Below, piece after piece: positions 14,884 through 23,352 of a stretch of 64,000 nucleotides of DNA (positions are counted from its first letter, which is position 1; the number at the start of each line of letters is the position of its first letter). A model generated the notes under the pieces. It saw nothing but the letters and a program-made list of their open reading frames with translations, was not told the DNA's origin and did no database searches. Made by a program: the position numbers and the translations under genes. The stretch is from G965205725 sp965205725 (lineage in GTDB: Bacteria; Pseudomonadota; Gammaproteobacteria; Pseudomonadales; Halieaceae): NCBI GenBank assembly GCA_965205725.1, contig OZ242189.1, positions 2,170,001 through 2,234,000 on the forward strand. The letters are read 5' to 3'.

Positions 14884-16056
14884 ATGAATACACACGTCGC
14901 TTCATTTGATCACTGGGTCCGCACCGCCTTCATTGAAATGAACACTGCGTTGGAAGAGCAATATTTTGCGCAAGCTGAGCGCGCTGCCGTTGAGTCCATC
15001 GGTGACGACATCAAGCGGGATATGGTTGAACAAGGCCGCTCCTACATTGTCGACCTGCTGGCTGAGGGAAACACCGACGAGGGATTTGAGCAGGCCTACG
15101 ATCTATTGGGCAATGTCGGTCTCTACATGGCTGCCTGTAGACGCCACGATATTACCGAGCCCTCCAGAGAAAGCTCTTCTCCCCTGCTGGAAGCCTCGGG
15201 CCTGGCCATGCACCTGGGCTCCTCGCTGGGGGTAGCGCCCCGGTTTTCGTCGAGTCACCTGCAAACCTTCAACCGCGCTGAAAATGGCCGCTACAGGTGC
15301 TTCACCAGCCTCAAAGACGAGTTTTTGTTTATCGAGTACAACACCCGGGGCGTTATTGCTTTCATGCGGGCAGCAGAGGCACTGGTTCGCATTTTGCCAC
15401 TGGGCATTTCCCATCCGGTAACCTATCACCTTTTGATGGATGCAAAAACGGCTCTGGAAGACGTTATCACCCTCAACGCCCAACTATTTGAGCAACTGGA
15501 CGTCGAACGATTCTTTTATTGTGTGCGCCCCTACTACAAACCCTACCGAGTTGGGCAACACGAGTATCGAGGCGCCAACGCCGGAGATTTTGCGGGCATC
15601 AATGAAATAGACATCCTGCTGGGGTTATGCAGTGCCAACAACACCAGCTACTCGCAACTACTGGTCGATAAATTTCTGTATATGATGCCGGACGACCAGC
15701 AACGGCTGAGAGACGTGATGCGGCGTCAAAGCATACTGGATGCGTTTTTGCAGGCCTCTGAGAAACACGCGACCACCGACTGGTATCAGCGCAATGCCCG
15801 CTTGTTTTTGGAGGTTGCCGATGCTCATGGCCGCACCGCAGCACAGCATCACGATCAACTGGTCAGTAAATTCATTCAAAGCCCGTCTGCCGAATTACCC
15901 GAACAGCGCCTCCAAAACATCACGGCGAGCGGGCCGCCACTACCTGTGCTTATCAAGGCCCTGGAGAAATTGCGAGACTTGCGAATGGCAGCGCCGAGAG
16001 AGGATATTCCCAGTCGCCATGCAGATTTCGAGCGCCTGCGCGAATCAGTTCGCTAG
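14884..16056 (+). CDS. PrnB-like protein (DUF1864; indoleamine/tryptophan dioxygenase superfamily)
   Basis: This 390-residue protein resembles PrnB, the pyrrolnitrin enzyme that rearranges 7-chlorotryptophan. The characteristic stretch is FYCVRPYYKPYRVGQHEYRG (211-230), followed by a helical region ending in EVADAHGRTAAQHH. His315 in ADAHGR is my candidate proximal heme ligand by comparison with the remembered PrnB pattern; this was not checked by alignment. The superfamily (IDO, TDO, PrnB) binds heme and acts on indole amino acids. The gene is followed 2 bp later by a kynureninase-like gene and then by an aromatic amino acid permease, which fits tryptophan-type chemistry. Other DUF1864 proteins have unknown substrates, so the exact reaction is open. 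Confidence 0.75.
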   Translation: MNTHVASFDHWVRTAFIEMNTALEEQYFAQAERAAVESIGDDIKRDMVEQGRSYIVDLLAEGNTDEGFEQAYDLLGNVGLYMAACRRHDITEPSRESSSPLLEASGLAMHLGSSLGVAPRFSSSHLQTFNRAENGRYRCFTSLKDEFLFIEYNTRGVIAFMRAAEALVRILPLGISHPVTYHLLMDAKTALEDVITLNAQLFEQLDVERFFYCVRPYYKPYRVGQHEYRGANAGDFAGINEIDILLGLCSANNTSYSQLLVDKFLYMMPDDQQRLRDVMRRQSILDAFLQASEKHATTDWYQRNARLFLEVADAHGRTAAQHHDQLVSKFIQSPSAELPEQRLQNITASGPPLPVLIKALEKLRDLRMAAPREDIPSRHADFERLRESVR

Positions 16057-16058
16057 GC

Positions 16059-17168
16059 ATGTTTGAGGAGCACTTCAGGTCTTATCGGGACGGCATCTAT
16101 TTGCTGAATCACTCTGTGGGCAGGCCGCCAGTAGATGCCAGCGACTTTGCCAGTAGGCATTTTTTTCAGCACTGGGATATTGATGGCAGTGAATTGTGGC
16201 CCGACTGGCTGCAAGAGATTGACGGATTCAGAGAGCAACTGGCAATCCTGCTCAATACCGCGTTGGAGAATTTCTGCCCACAGACCAATTTATCGGCCAC
16301 ACTGGGCAAATTATTGCCCGCCCTGCCCAATCCGGAGCAGCGTCGGGTCATTGTCTATAGCGAGCATGATTTCCCGTCCATGGGGTTTGTGCTGCTACAG
16401 GCCCAACGCGCAGGATATCAATTGCGCTGTATCGAAAAAGACCGGAATCCGCTGCATTTACAGACCTGGTCTGATCATCTGGATGAAGCTGTGCTCTGTG
16501 TATTGGTGACCCACGTTCACTCCAACACAAGCGTGCAAGTGGACGTTGCCGCTATCTGCGAACTTGTCAGAAACGCGGGTGCAATCTCAATTGCGGATGT
16601 CGCCCAATCGGTGGGTGGCGTGCCCATAGACCTGCATGCGTGGAACGCAGATTTTGTCATGGGCTCCTGCGTGAAATGGCTCTGCGGTGGCCCCGGTGCA
16701 GGTTTCCTCTGGGCCAACCCGAACATGGTGAACCGTTGCAAACCTGTGGATGTGGGCTGGTGGTCTCACGCCGACCCATTTGAATTCGACATTCATAATT
16801 TCAATTACGCCGAAGGCGTTCTTCGCTTCTGGGGAGGCACCCCCTCGGTACTGCCTTATGTGGTCGCTGCTAACAGTATCGCACTGATCAACGAGATCAG
16901 CGTTAACACCATTCGCCAACACAACCTCAAACTGAATCAGCGTGTACTCGACGGACTGCCCGAGGGAGTGGCGGTCACGCCGACGCAAGCAGAGCAGCGC
17001 GGCGGCACACTGGTCTTGAACTTCGCTGACAGACAGTCCACCGTAGAGGCACAATTAACCGAGGCTGGTGTTGCGTTTGACGCACGCCCCACGGGTATAC
17101 GCTTGTCTCCACATATTTATAACAGTAATCAGGAACTGGACACTGTCATCGCGTGTCTGCAGACCTAA
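16059..17168 (+). CDS. Kynureninase-like PLP-dependent enzyme (class V aminotransferase fold)
   Basis: This 369-residue fold-type I PLP protein has Asp180 in SIADVAQS to hold the pyridine nitrogen. Lys206 in GSCVKWLCGGPGAGFLW is the Schiff-base lysine, and this block closely resembles the GxxYKYLNGGPG motif of kynureninase. It is shorter than bacterial kynureninase (about 415 residues), so it may be a related hydrolase, lyase or desulfurase-like enzyme rather than KynU. The start is 2 bp after the PrnB-like stop. The order heme dioxygenase-like then kynureninase-like parallels the canonical kynurenine route (TDO, KynU), but no formamidase gene is seen between them. Confidence 0.8.
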   Translation: MFEEHFRSYRDGIYLLNHSVGRPPVDASDFASRHFFQHWDIDGSELWPDWLQEIDGFREQLAILLNTALENFCPQTNLSATLGKLLPALPNPEQRRVIVYSEHDFPSMGFVLLQAQRAGYQLRCIEKDRNPLHLQTWSDHLDEAVLCVLVTHVHSNTSVQVDVAAICELVRNAGAISIADVAQSVGGVPIDLHAWNADFVMGSCVKWLCGGPGAGFLWANPNMVNRCKPVDVGWWSHADPFEFDIHNFNYAEGVLRFWGGTPSVLPYVVAANSIALINEISVNTIRQHNLKLNQRVLDGLPEGVAVTPTQAEQRGGTLVLNFADRQSTVEAQLTEAGVAFDARPTGIRLSPHIYNSNQELDTVIACLQT

Positions 17169-18385
17169 AGAAGAAATCTCTTGCCGCTGGCATCACCATC
17201 GTTGCCGGAACAGCGGTCGGTGCGGGTATGTTTTCCCTGCCGATTGTGTCATCCGGCATGTGGTTTAGCTGGTCTGTGGTTTTACTGCTGTTCACATGGT
17301 TCTGCATGTACACCTCCAGCCTGCTGATACTGGAAACCAATCTTAATTTTGAAGCGGGCGCCAGCTTCGACACTTTCATAGGAAAAACACTGGGGCCTCG
17401 CTGGAACCTGATCAACACGCTGACTCTGACTTTTGTGTTGTACATCCTGACCTACGCCTACGTCAGTGGTGGTGGCTCGATTGTCACCCACACCCTACAA
17501 GCCAGCATGGGTTATTCCCCGCCACAGATCATTTCCGGGCTTATCTTTGCGCTGGGCCTGGCGAGCGTGGTTTGGTTTAGCACCGCCTGGGTTGGTCGCG
17601 TCACCACCGTATTGGTAACCGCTATGGTGATCACCTTTTTAATGACGGTCAGCGGTCTCACCACCCAGATTCGCGCCAGCATCCTGTTTGAAAACAAACC
17701 TGAATACGCCTTGTTTGGCTTTGCCGCAATTCCCTATTTTCTGACCTCTTTTGGCTATCACGGCAATGTGCCAAGCCTGGTCAGGCACTACGGCAAGGAT
17801 CCGGCCAGCATTGGCAAATGCCTGCTGTATGGCTCGCTTGTTTCTCTGCTCGTCTACACTCTCTGGCACGTTGCCACATTGGGCAATATTCCCCGTGAGC
17901 AGTTCCCGGCCATCGTTGCTGAAGGTGGCAATATTGGCAGCCTGGTTGGCGCGCTCAATGAGGTGGCCGACGTTCAGCAGCTCTCCAGTTTATTAACCAT
18001 CTTCGCCAACCTCACAGTCGTATCGTCATTTCTCGGAGTTACCCTGGGCCTGTTTGACTTTATCGCCGACAAATTCAAGTTTGATGACGGACGCCGGGGA
18101 CGCTTTAATACGGCTCTGGTGACTTTTCTACCGCCAACTGTAGCGGGGCTGTTATTTCCCAACGGTTTTATCTACGCCATTGGTCTGGCCGGTTTGTGCG
18201 CCTGCATGTGGGGAACCATTATTCCTGCCCTGGCCGCTCGCAGAGCACGCGAGTTGTTCGGCAGCCCTGGCTACCGTGTGTGGGGTGGCGAGAAGCTAAT
18301 CTGGTTTATCTGTAGCTACGGCGTTGTTTTGATCATTTGTTATCTGCTGGCGGCCATCGGCCTGCTACCAAGACTGGGATACTGA
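17153..18385 (+). CDS. HAAAP-family aromatic amino acid permease (Mtr/TnaB/TyrP-like)
   Basis: This 410-residue protein has eleven or so membrane spans. The first shows GITIVAGTAVGAGMFSLPIV, the hallmark of proton-coupled tryptophan/tyrosine permeases, and the fifth to sixth region shows IPYFLTSFGYHGNVPSLVRHYG. It begins at a GTG that overlaps the end of the kynureninase-like gene by 16 bp, so translation is coupled. It would import tryptophan, tyrosine or an analogue across the inner membrane. This supports an indole or aromatic substrate for the two enzymes before it. Confidence 0.9.
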   Translation: MSADLKKKSLAAGITIVAGTAVGAGMFSLPIVSSGMWFSWSVVLLLFTWFCMYTSSLLILETNLNFEAGASFDTFIGKTLGPRWNLINTLTLTFVLYILTYAYVSGGGSIVTHTLQASMGYSPPQIISGLIFALGLASVVWFSTAWVGRVTTVLVTAMVITFLMTVSGLTTQIRASILFENKPEYALFGFAAIPYFLTSFGYHGNVPSLVRHYGKDPASIGKCLLYGSLVSLLVYTLWHVATLGNIPREQFPAIVAEGGNIGSLVGALNEVADVQQLSSLLTIFANLTVVSSFLGVTLGLFDFIADKFKFDDGRRGRFNTALVTFLPPTVAGLLFPNGFIYAIGLAGLCACMWGTIIPALAARRARELFGSPGYRVWGGEKLIWFICSYGVVLIICYLLAAIGLLPRLGY

Positions 18386-18387
18386 CC

Positions 18388-19773
18388 ATGAACACATCAC
18401 CCACGCAAAAAACACTGGGCCAGCGGGACATTGTGCTGTTTTCCGTGTCTGCAATACTGCTGCTGGATACGCTGGCCGCTGGCGCGGTCGGCGGGCCTTC
18501 AGTCATTTTTTGGTGGCTGTTTCTCGGCCTTGTTTTTTTTATTCCCAATGCCCTGATTTCCGCCGAGCTGGGTTGTACGTTTCCTGAGCGGGGTGGCATC
18601 TATGCCTGGGTCAGAGACGCCTTTGGTGAGCGCTGGGCGGCACGGGTCACCTGGAGCTATTGGGTCAACATGGCGGTTTGGCTGCCGGCCATTTATATTC
18701 TTTTTGCAGGCGTCTTTGCACAATTATTTGCGCCCGGTCTGTCTCTGGTCGGGCAAATCACGATTGCCATTCTGTTGAGTTGGATTACCGTGATAGTCAA
18801 CGTTCTGGCGCTGGATATTGGCAAGTGGGTTCCCAATATTGGCGCGATCATCAAGGTGATCGTTTTTCTGGTTATTATCATCGGCGGCCTGTTTTACGGG
18901 CTGGAACACGGCAGCGCTAACGCCATCACCCTCGACAGTATCACGCCCTCCATGGGTGACAGCGTTCAATACCTGGGCGTACTTATTTACGGCATGTTGG
19001 GTTTTGAATTGATCAGCGCCAGCAGTAACGATATGAAAGACCCGCAGGTGGATGTGCCCCGAGGTATTTTTATCTCGGGCTTTATTATTTTGAGCGCTTA
19101 TACGCTCGCCACCACTGCTATCTTGGTCGCTGTCCCCGCAGGCGATATCAATTTGGTAGAGGGGCTGATGGATACGCTTTATTTATTTCTCGGTTCAACC
19201 GGCGTCGGCGGTGCTTGCGCCCTGCTGCTGGGTATCGGCACGCTGTATACATTTTTCTCCAACGGCACCACCTGGGCCCTGGGCGGCAATCGGGCAGCAG
19301 CCGAGGCCGCCATCGAGGGAGAACTGCCAGGTTTCATGGGCATTGCGCACAAGAGCAATGGCACACCCGTTGGCGCCGCCCTCTCCATGGGCCTCGTCGC
19401 AACCGCCGTGCTGATATTGTTTGGATTTCTCGCCGGTAACAACGAGGATTTATTCTGGGATTTGTTTGCCTTCAGCGCCGTTCTGTTTCTACTGCCTTAT
19501 GTGGGCATGAACCTGGCATTCCTGAGGCTGCGAAAAATGTACCCCGATAGAGGACGCCCTTTCAGGGTGCCCGGCGGTGAGGGTTTCGCCAGGCTCTGCG
19601 GGCTGACCTGCACCGCGATTTTGCTGCTGACCATGGCGCTGTTTTGCTACATCCCCGGTGACGGTATGCAGTGGTCGGTGTTTCACGGTTCAATCGCGCT
19701 GATGACCATTGGCGAAGTGTTTATTCGGCTGAGTGATCAGCGCGTTCATAGCAATAAAACCCCCGCTCCATAG
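18388..19773 (+). CDS. APC-superfamily amino acid permease
   Basis: This 461-residue protein has twelve predicted spans. The first is LLLDTLAAGAVGGPSVIFWWLFLGLVFF, followed by ISAELGCTFPERGGIYAWVRDAFGERW, the conserved APC segment between spans 2 and 3. A cytoplasmic FRVPGG motif lies near residue 395. It resembles GadC/YjeM-type exchangers or importers. The chosen ATG at 18388 is 2 bp after the previous stop; an ATG-less extension upstream overlaps the permease before it and was dropped. Two different permeases in one operon may separate uptake of substrate from export of product (inference). Confidence 0.9.
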   Translation: MNTSPTQKTLGQRDIVLFSVSAILLLDTLAAGAVGGPSVIFWWLFLGLVFFIPNALISAELGCTFPERGGIYAWVRDAFGERWAARVTWSYWVNMAVWLPAIYILFAGVFAQLFAPGLSLVGQITIAILLSWITVIVNVLALDIGKWVPNIGAIIKVIVFLVIIIGGLFYGLEHGSANAITLDSITPSMGDSVQYLGVLIYGMLGFELISASSNDMKDPQVDVPRGIFISGFIILSAYTLATTAILVAVPAGDINLVEGLMDTLYLFLGSTGVGGACALLLGIGTLYTFFSNGTTWALGGNRAAAEAAIEGELPGFMGIAHKSNGTPVGAALSMGLVATAVLILFGFLAGNNEDLFWDLFAFSAVLFLLPYVGMNLAFLRLRKMYPDRGRPFRVPGGEGFARLCGLTCTAILLLTMALFCYIPGDGMQWSVFHGSIALMTIGEVFIRLSDQRVHSNKTPAP

Positions 19774-19977
19774 CATCCGCCGGGCTGGTTTTTGCAGGCA
19801 GGGCCCGCCGATCTGCAAGGGCCCTGGCTGGCGCAAAAATTTCCGACCAGTTGGTTAATCACCACCACTGCGGCGGCTTCATCAATCAGGTCGCGGAGGA
19901 CAGAAACAGCACTCTCCTGGATGCACTTTGGCAGGTGCCTGGTGTCTCCTTCTTATAGCCACAGTATACTGCGGTAC
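19774..19977. other. Intergenic segment with an 8-bp inverted repeat and a start-less minus-strand frame
   Basis: CAGGGCCC (19799-19806) and GGGCCCTG (19819-19826) can form a hairpin 26 bp after the APC permease stop, without a T-run, so it is at best a weak terminator. On the minus strand, 19940-19746 is open for 64 codons, preceded by a strong AAGGAG at 4-nt spacing, but the expected start position reads AGG. The peptide would end in a Cys-rich stretch (CASQGPCRSAGPACK then GGC). Confidence 0.4.
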
Positions 19978-21570
19978 ATGAATCAGCCCATCTCCGAAAA
20001 ACAACAATTGCAGCAACTATTGCAGCAGGGTTTTGCCGCCCTGAACCAAGGCGACATTCCAGTGGCGGCACAATGCTGCCAGAAAGCGCTGACTATTCGA
20101 CCCGATTTAGTCCAGGCTCATTTTCTTACCGGGTTGGTCGCACTGGATGCACAAGAGCGCACAACCGCCTTTGAGGCTTTTATCTCAGTAACCAAACTGG
20201 ACAAAGACCACGCCGCCGCCTGGGCGCAGCTAGCCCGCCTGTTTATGTCTGAAGGACAAGTCAACAAAGCCGATACCGCTTTACAAAATGCGCTCAAGGG
20301 CCATTCAAAAGACCCCATGGTGCAAGATTTACTGGGTGTAACCTACTCGCTGATGGGTGAACACGGCAGCGCGCTGGCCTGTTTTCAGCGGGCCAACAAA
20401 CTACAGCCAGGTCATCCGCCCTTTATGCTCAACCTGGCCAACAACCTGGTGTATCACGGTGCAACGGACCAGGCAGAACCTCTATTCCGGGAAATTATTG
20501 CACTCCAGCCCAATAGCCCGCAGGCCCATTGGGCGCTGGCAGCAGCCCGCAAGGCCGCAAACCACAATCACATCGGCGCAATGGCGCGCATGGCTACCAG
20601 ACACAAACAGCATCCGCGCTCAGAGGCGTTCTACTGGTATGGCATTGGCAAGGAACTTGAAGACCTGCAGGAATGGGAGGATGCCTTTGAAGCGTTTTCC
20701 CGGGGCGCAGCTGCCCGTCGCAAAACCATTGAATATGACGAAGCCGCCGAGCAGGACATGTTTGAATACCTGCACCATAACTTCACTCGCGACTGGTTCG
20801 ACACTATGCCCGCTGGCGCAGAACAGTCCGCGCCTATTTTTGTATTGGGGCAACCGCGCACGGGTACAACCCTGGTTGAGCGCATAATTACCAGCCATTC
20901 TCAGGTGCACTCTGCCGGCGAACTACAGCAACTGGGCCTGGCGGTACGTCGCATTGGCAGCTACACCGACCCCAGGCGATTCAGCCGCGAATACTTCGAA
21001 TTAGCCAAAGACATAGAACCGGAAAAAATCGGCGCTCTGTACATGCAGACCAGCAGAAAAATGCGCGGCGAGACGCCCCGTTTTGTCGACAAACTGCCCC
21101 AAAACTATTTGCTGATTCCTATTATTCTGAAAGCCTTGCCCGGCGCCAGGATCATTCACCTGGTGCGCGACTCTATGGATGCCTGTTTCGCAAGTTTTAA
21201 ACAGTTGTTTGCCGATGCCTATTTGCACTCCTATGAACAAACCGAGATGGCCCGGCACCACGCTCGCTATCGCCGGCTGATGCAACATTGGCACGAACAG
21301 TTTCCGGGTCAAATTTTCGATATCAGCTATGAGGAAACAGCGGCAGAGCTAGAGCCCAACGCCCGCGCACTGATCAATTATCTCAATCTACCCTGGCAGG
21401 ATGCCTGTCTGGACTTTCACCAGCAGGAGGGAGCGGTATCTACCGCCAGCGCCGCGCAGGTTCGCGAGCCGGCGCACACCCGCTCCATAGGCCGCTGGCG
21501 GCGCTATGAACGGCAACTAGAGCCTATGCGGCAAACACTGGAACAGAAACTGGGAATATCCTATGAATGA
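19978..21570 (+). CDS. Tetratricopeptide-repeat sulfotransferase
   Basis: This 530-residue protein has an N-terminal array of TPR units (about residues 10-230; for example ALNQGDIPVAAQCCQKALTI and AHWALAAARKAA) and a C-terminal sulfotransferase domain. The PAPS 5'-phosphosulfate loop is APIFVLGQPRTGTTLVERII, and RIIHLVRDSMDACFASFK supplies the 3'-phosphate site. Such TPR-sulfotransferases are common in marine proteobacteria, with unknown acceptors. The ATG at 19978 was preferred because the 62 codons before it have no domain and the TPR region starts right after it. The gene overlaps the ligase gene downstream by 8 bp. Confidence 0.85.
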   Translation: MNQPISEKQQLQQLLQQGFAALNQGDIPVAAQCCQKALTIRPDLVQAHFLTGLVALDAQERTTAFEAFISVTKLDKDHAAAWAQLARLFMSEGQVNKADTALQNALKGHSKDPMVQDLLGVTYSLMGEHGSALACFQRANKLQPGHPPFMLNLANNLVYHGATDQAEPLFREIIALQPNSPQAHWALAAARKAANHNHIGAMARMATRHKQHPRSEAFYWYGIGKELEDLQEWEDAFEAFSRGAAARRKTIEYDEAAEQDMFEYLHHNFTRDWFDTMPAGAEQSAPIFVLGQPRTGTTLVERIITSHSQVHSAGELQQLGLAVRRIGSYTDPRRFSREYFELAKDIEPEKIGALYMQTSRKMRGETPRFVDKLPQNYLLIPIILKALPGARIIHLVRDSMDACFASFKQLFADAYLHSYEQTEMARHHARYRRLMQHWHEQFPGQIFDISYEETAAELEPNARALINYLNLPWQDACLDFHQQEGAVSTASAAQVREPAHTRSIGRWRRYERQLEPMRQTLEQKLGISYE

Positions 21571-22897
21571 ACTCGACCGTTTCTTGCAACAGCACCCCGA
21601 TGTCGAAATGTTTGAAGTCTTCATGCCCGACCTCAATGGACGACTGCGGGGTAAATGGATTCCCCGGGATAATATTCAGAAAGTGTTCACAGGCAGCCTG
21701 AAAATGCCCCTCAGTACCCAGGCGCTCGACGCCTGGGGCAACGACCTGAAAGACTGGGTGATGGAAAACGGGGATGCCGATGGCATTTGTACTGGCGAGC
21801 CACGCACATTGAGTATTGCGCCCTGGCTGGGGCGCCCCACTGGCCAGTTATTATTGTCGATGAATCAGGTGAACGGAGCAGCCTCACCACTGGACTGCCG
21901 CGCCCTTGTCGAAGCACTGAGTCATCGCCTAAAGACCCACGGATTCACGCCCGTCATGGCTTGCGAAATGGAGTTTCATTTGCTGTCCGGGGTTGATCAT
22001 CGCGGGCGACCCGTGCACACCCAGGTGACGGCTGAACAGGATGTCTGCGCGGGTGGCGACACCTATGGCATTGTTTCGATGCAGCACAATCAGGCCTTGA
22101 TGCACGATATCCGCGATACCGCCCTGGCACAAAAACTGCCAGTAGACACGCTGATCAAGGAATCTGCGCCCTCCCAATACGAGATTAATCTTTACCATGA
22201 AGCAGATGCCCTGCTCTCCGCCGACCAAAGTTTGCTGCTGCGGAGAGTGATTCAGGGAGTCGCCTTACAACACCGGCAGCGCGCCACATTCATGGCCAAG
22301 CCATTCGCAGATAGTGCTGGCAGCGGTATGCATGTACATTGCAGTTTGCTTGATGGTGACGGCAATAATGTTTTCAACAGTGGCGATGCCTCAGGCACAC
22401 CTTTATTGCGCCAGGCCATCGCGGGCGCCCTGGCCGGCATGGCAGACTGCATGCTTTTGCTCGCTCCGCACGCCAATTCCTATCGACGTTTCAGCGCCGA
22501 TGCCCACGCCCCGTTATCAGCCAACTGGGGATATGAAAACCGCACCGTGGCTATTCGTATCCCCGCCGATAAACCAGTGGCCACCCGCCTTGAGTATCGA
22601 GTGGCAGGCGCTGATGCCAACCCCTATCTGATTTACGCCGCGGTCCTGGCTGGCATCCTTCACGGCATCGAAAATACGCCGGACTGCCCCACTGCAACCG
22701 AGGGCAATGCCTACCAACAAGACCATGAGACTTTGCCCAATACCTGGCAGACTGCACTAGAGAAATTTAGCAACTCAGGTTTTGTAACCCGGTACTTTGG
22801 CGCCGAGTTTCAGCGAGTTTTCGGCATGATCAAACAGCAAGAGCAAAACCGTTTTGCACTGGAAATCAGTCCGTTTGAATATGCCACTTATCTGTAA
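21563..22897 (+). CDS. Glutamine-synthetase-family ligase (PuuA-like gamma-glutamyl ligase)
   Basis: This 444-residue protein has the GS beta-grasp start (VEMFEVFMPDLNGRLRGKWIP) and the catalytic domain with ACEMEFHLL (metal glutamate), ESAPSQYEINL, KPFADSAGSGMHVHCSL (ammonium and ATP site), and ANWGYENRTVAIRIPADK plus RLEYRVAGADANPYL at the end. The length and start match gamma-glutamylpolyamine or gamma-glutamylamine ligases rather than housekeeping GlnA. No adenylylation tyrosine context was seen. It overlaps the TPR-sulfotransferase gene by 8 bp. It could conjugate glutamate to an amine produced by the upstream enzymes (inference). Confidence 0.85.
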   Translation: MNELDRFLQQHPDVEMFEVFMPDLNGRLRGKWIPRDNIQKVFTGSLKMPLSTQALDAWGNDLKDWVMENGDADGICTGEPRTLSIAPWLGRPTGQLLLSMNQVNGAASPLDCRALVEALSHRLKTHGFTPVMACEMEFHLLSGVDHRGRPVHTQVTAEQDVCAGGDTYGIVSMQHNQALMHDIRDTALAQKLPVDTLIKESAPSQYEINLYHEADALLSADQSLLLRRVIQGVALQHRQRATFMAKPFADSAGSGMHVHCSLLDGDGNNVFNSGDASGTPLLRQAIAGALAGMADCMLLLAPHANSYRRFSADAHAPLSANWGYENRTVAIRIPADKPVATRLEYRVAGADANPYLIYAAVLAGILHGIENTPDCPTATEGNAYQQDHETLPNTWQTALEKFSNSGFVTRYFGAEFQRVFGMIKQQEQNRFALEISPFEYATYL

Positions 22898-23064
22898 TTA
22901 GCTATGATTTGTGTTCTATCTACCAGAAAATTGGTATTTTGCACTCTATCTATGATTGATTAGCATTCACTGTTTGCTCTAGTCTGGGAGTCTGCTGGGC
23001 TTAACCGTTGCTAGCGAGGGGCAGCAGAAATGGGTCAGTTTTTGCAGTCGTGAGATGAGTAATC

Positions 23065-23104
23065 GTTCTATTTTAACGACACTGGTTCTATTTTAACGAC
23101 ACTG
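23065..23104. repeat. 20-bp perfect tandem duplication
   Basis: GTTCTATTTTAACGACACTG occurs twice head to tail in the 455-bp gap between the GS-like gene and the second TonB receptor, ending 20 bp before the MITE-like element. No gene is seen in 22898-23124. Confidence 0.9.
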
Positions 23105-23124
23105 GCCTTGAAAAATAACTGATT

Positions 23125-23308
23125 GAGACCTTTGCACGGAAGATACGAAAGATAATTGCGCTTTCAGGCCAGGCAAAAACGCACTAAATAAGGGAATTTA
23201 TGCGTATCAATGACCGATTGAATACGATTTTACCAACCGTAGGCGCTTTTAGGCCGCACTTTTAGGCACGACAGCATGCCGATGAAATGGCTTTCGTGCC
23301 AAGGTCTC
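23125..23308 (+). mobile_element. MITE-like element, copy 2, at the 5' side of the second TonB receptor gene
   Basis: This 184-bp element has terminal inverted repeats GAGACCTTTGCACG and CGTGCCAAGGTCTC, matching at 13 of 14 positions. The body is homologous to the reverse complement of 6078-6240, with two small insertions relative to that copy (about +7 and +12 bp). It has no transposase. The right end is followed by a 15-bp tandem duplication (TCTCTCAATAATAAA at 23305-23319 and 23320-23334) that includes the last four bases of the element. It ends 44 bp before the receptor ATG, so the receptor promoter must lie within or upstream of it. Confidence 0.75.
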
Positions 23309-23352
23309 TCAATAATAAATCTCTCAATAATAAATAATGACATGGAGCCTCT

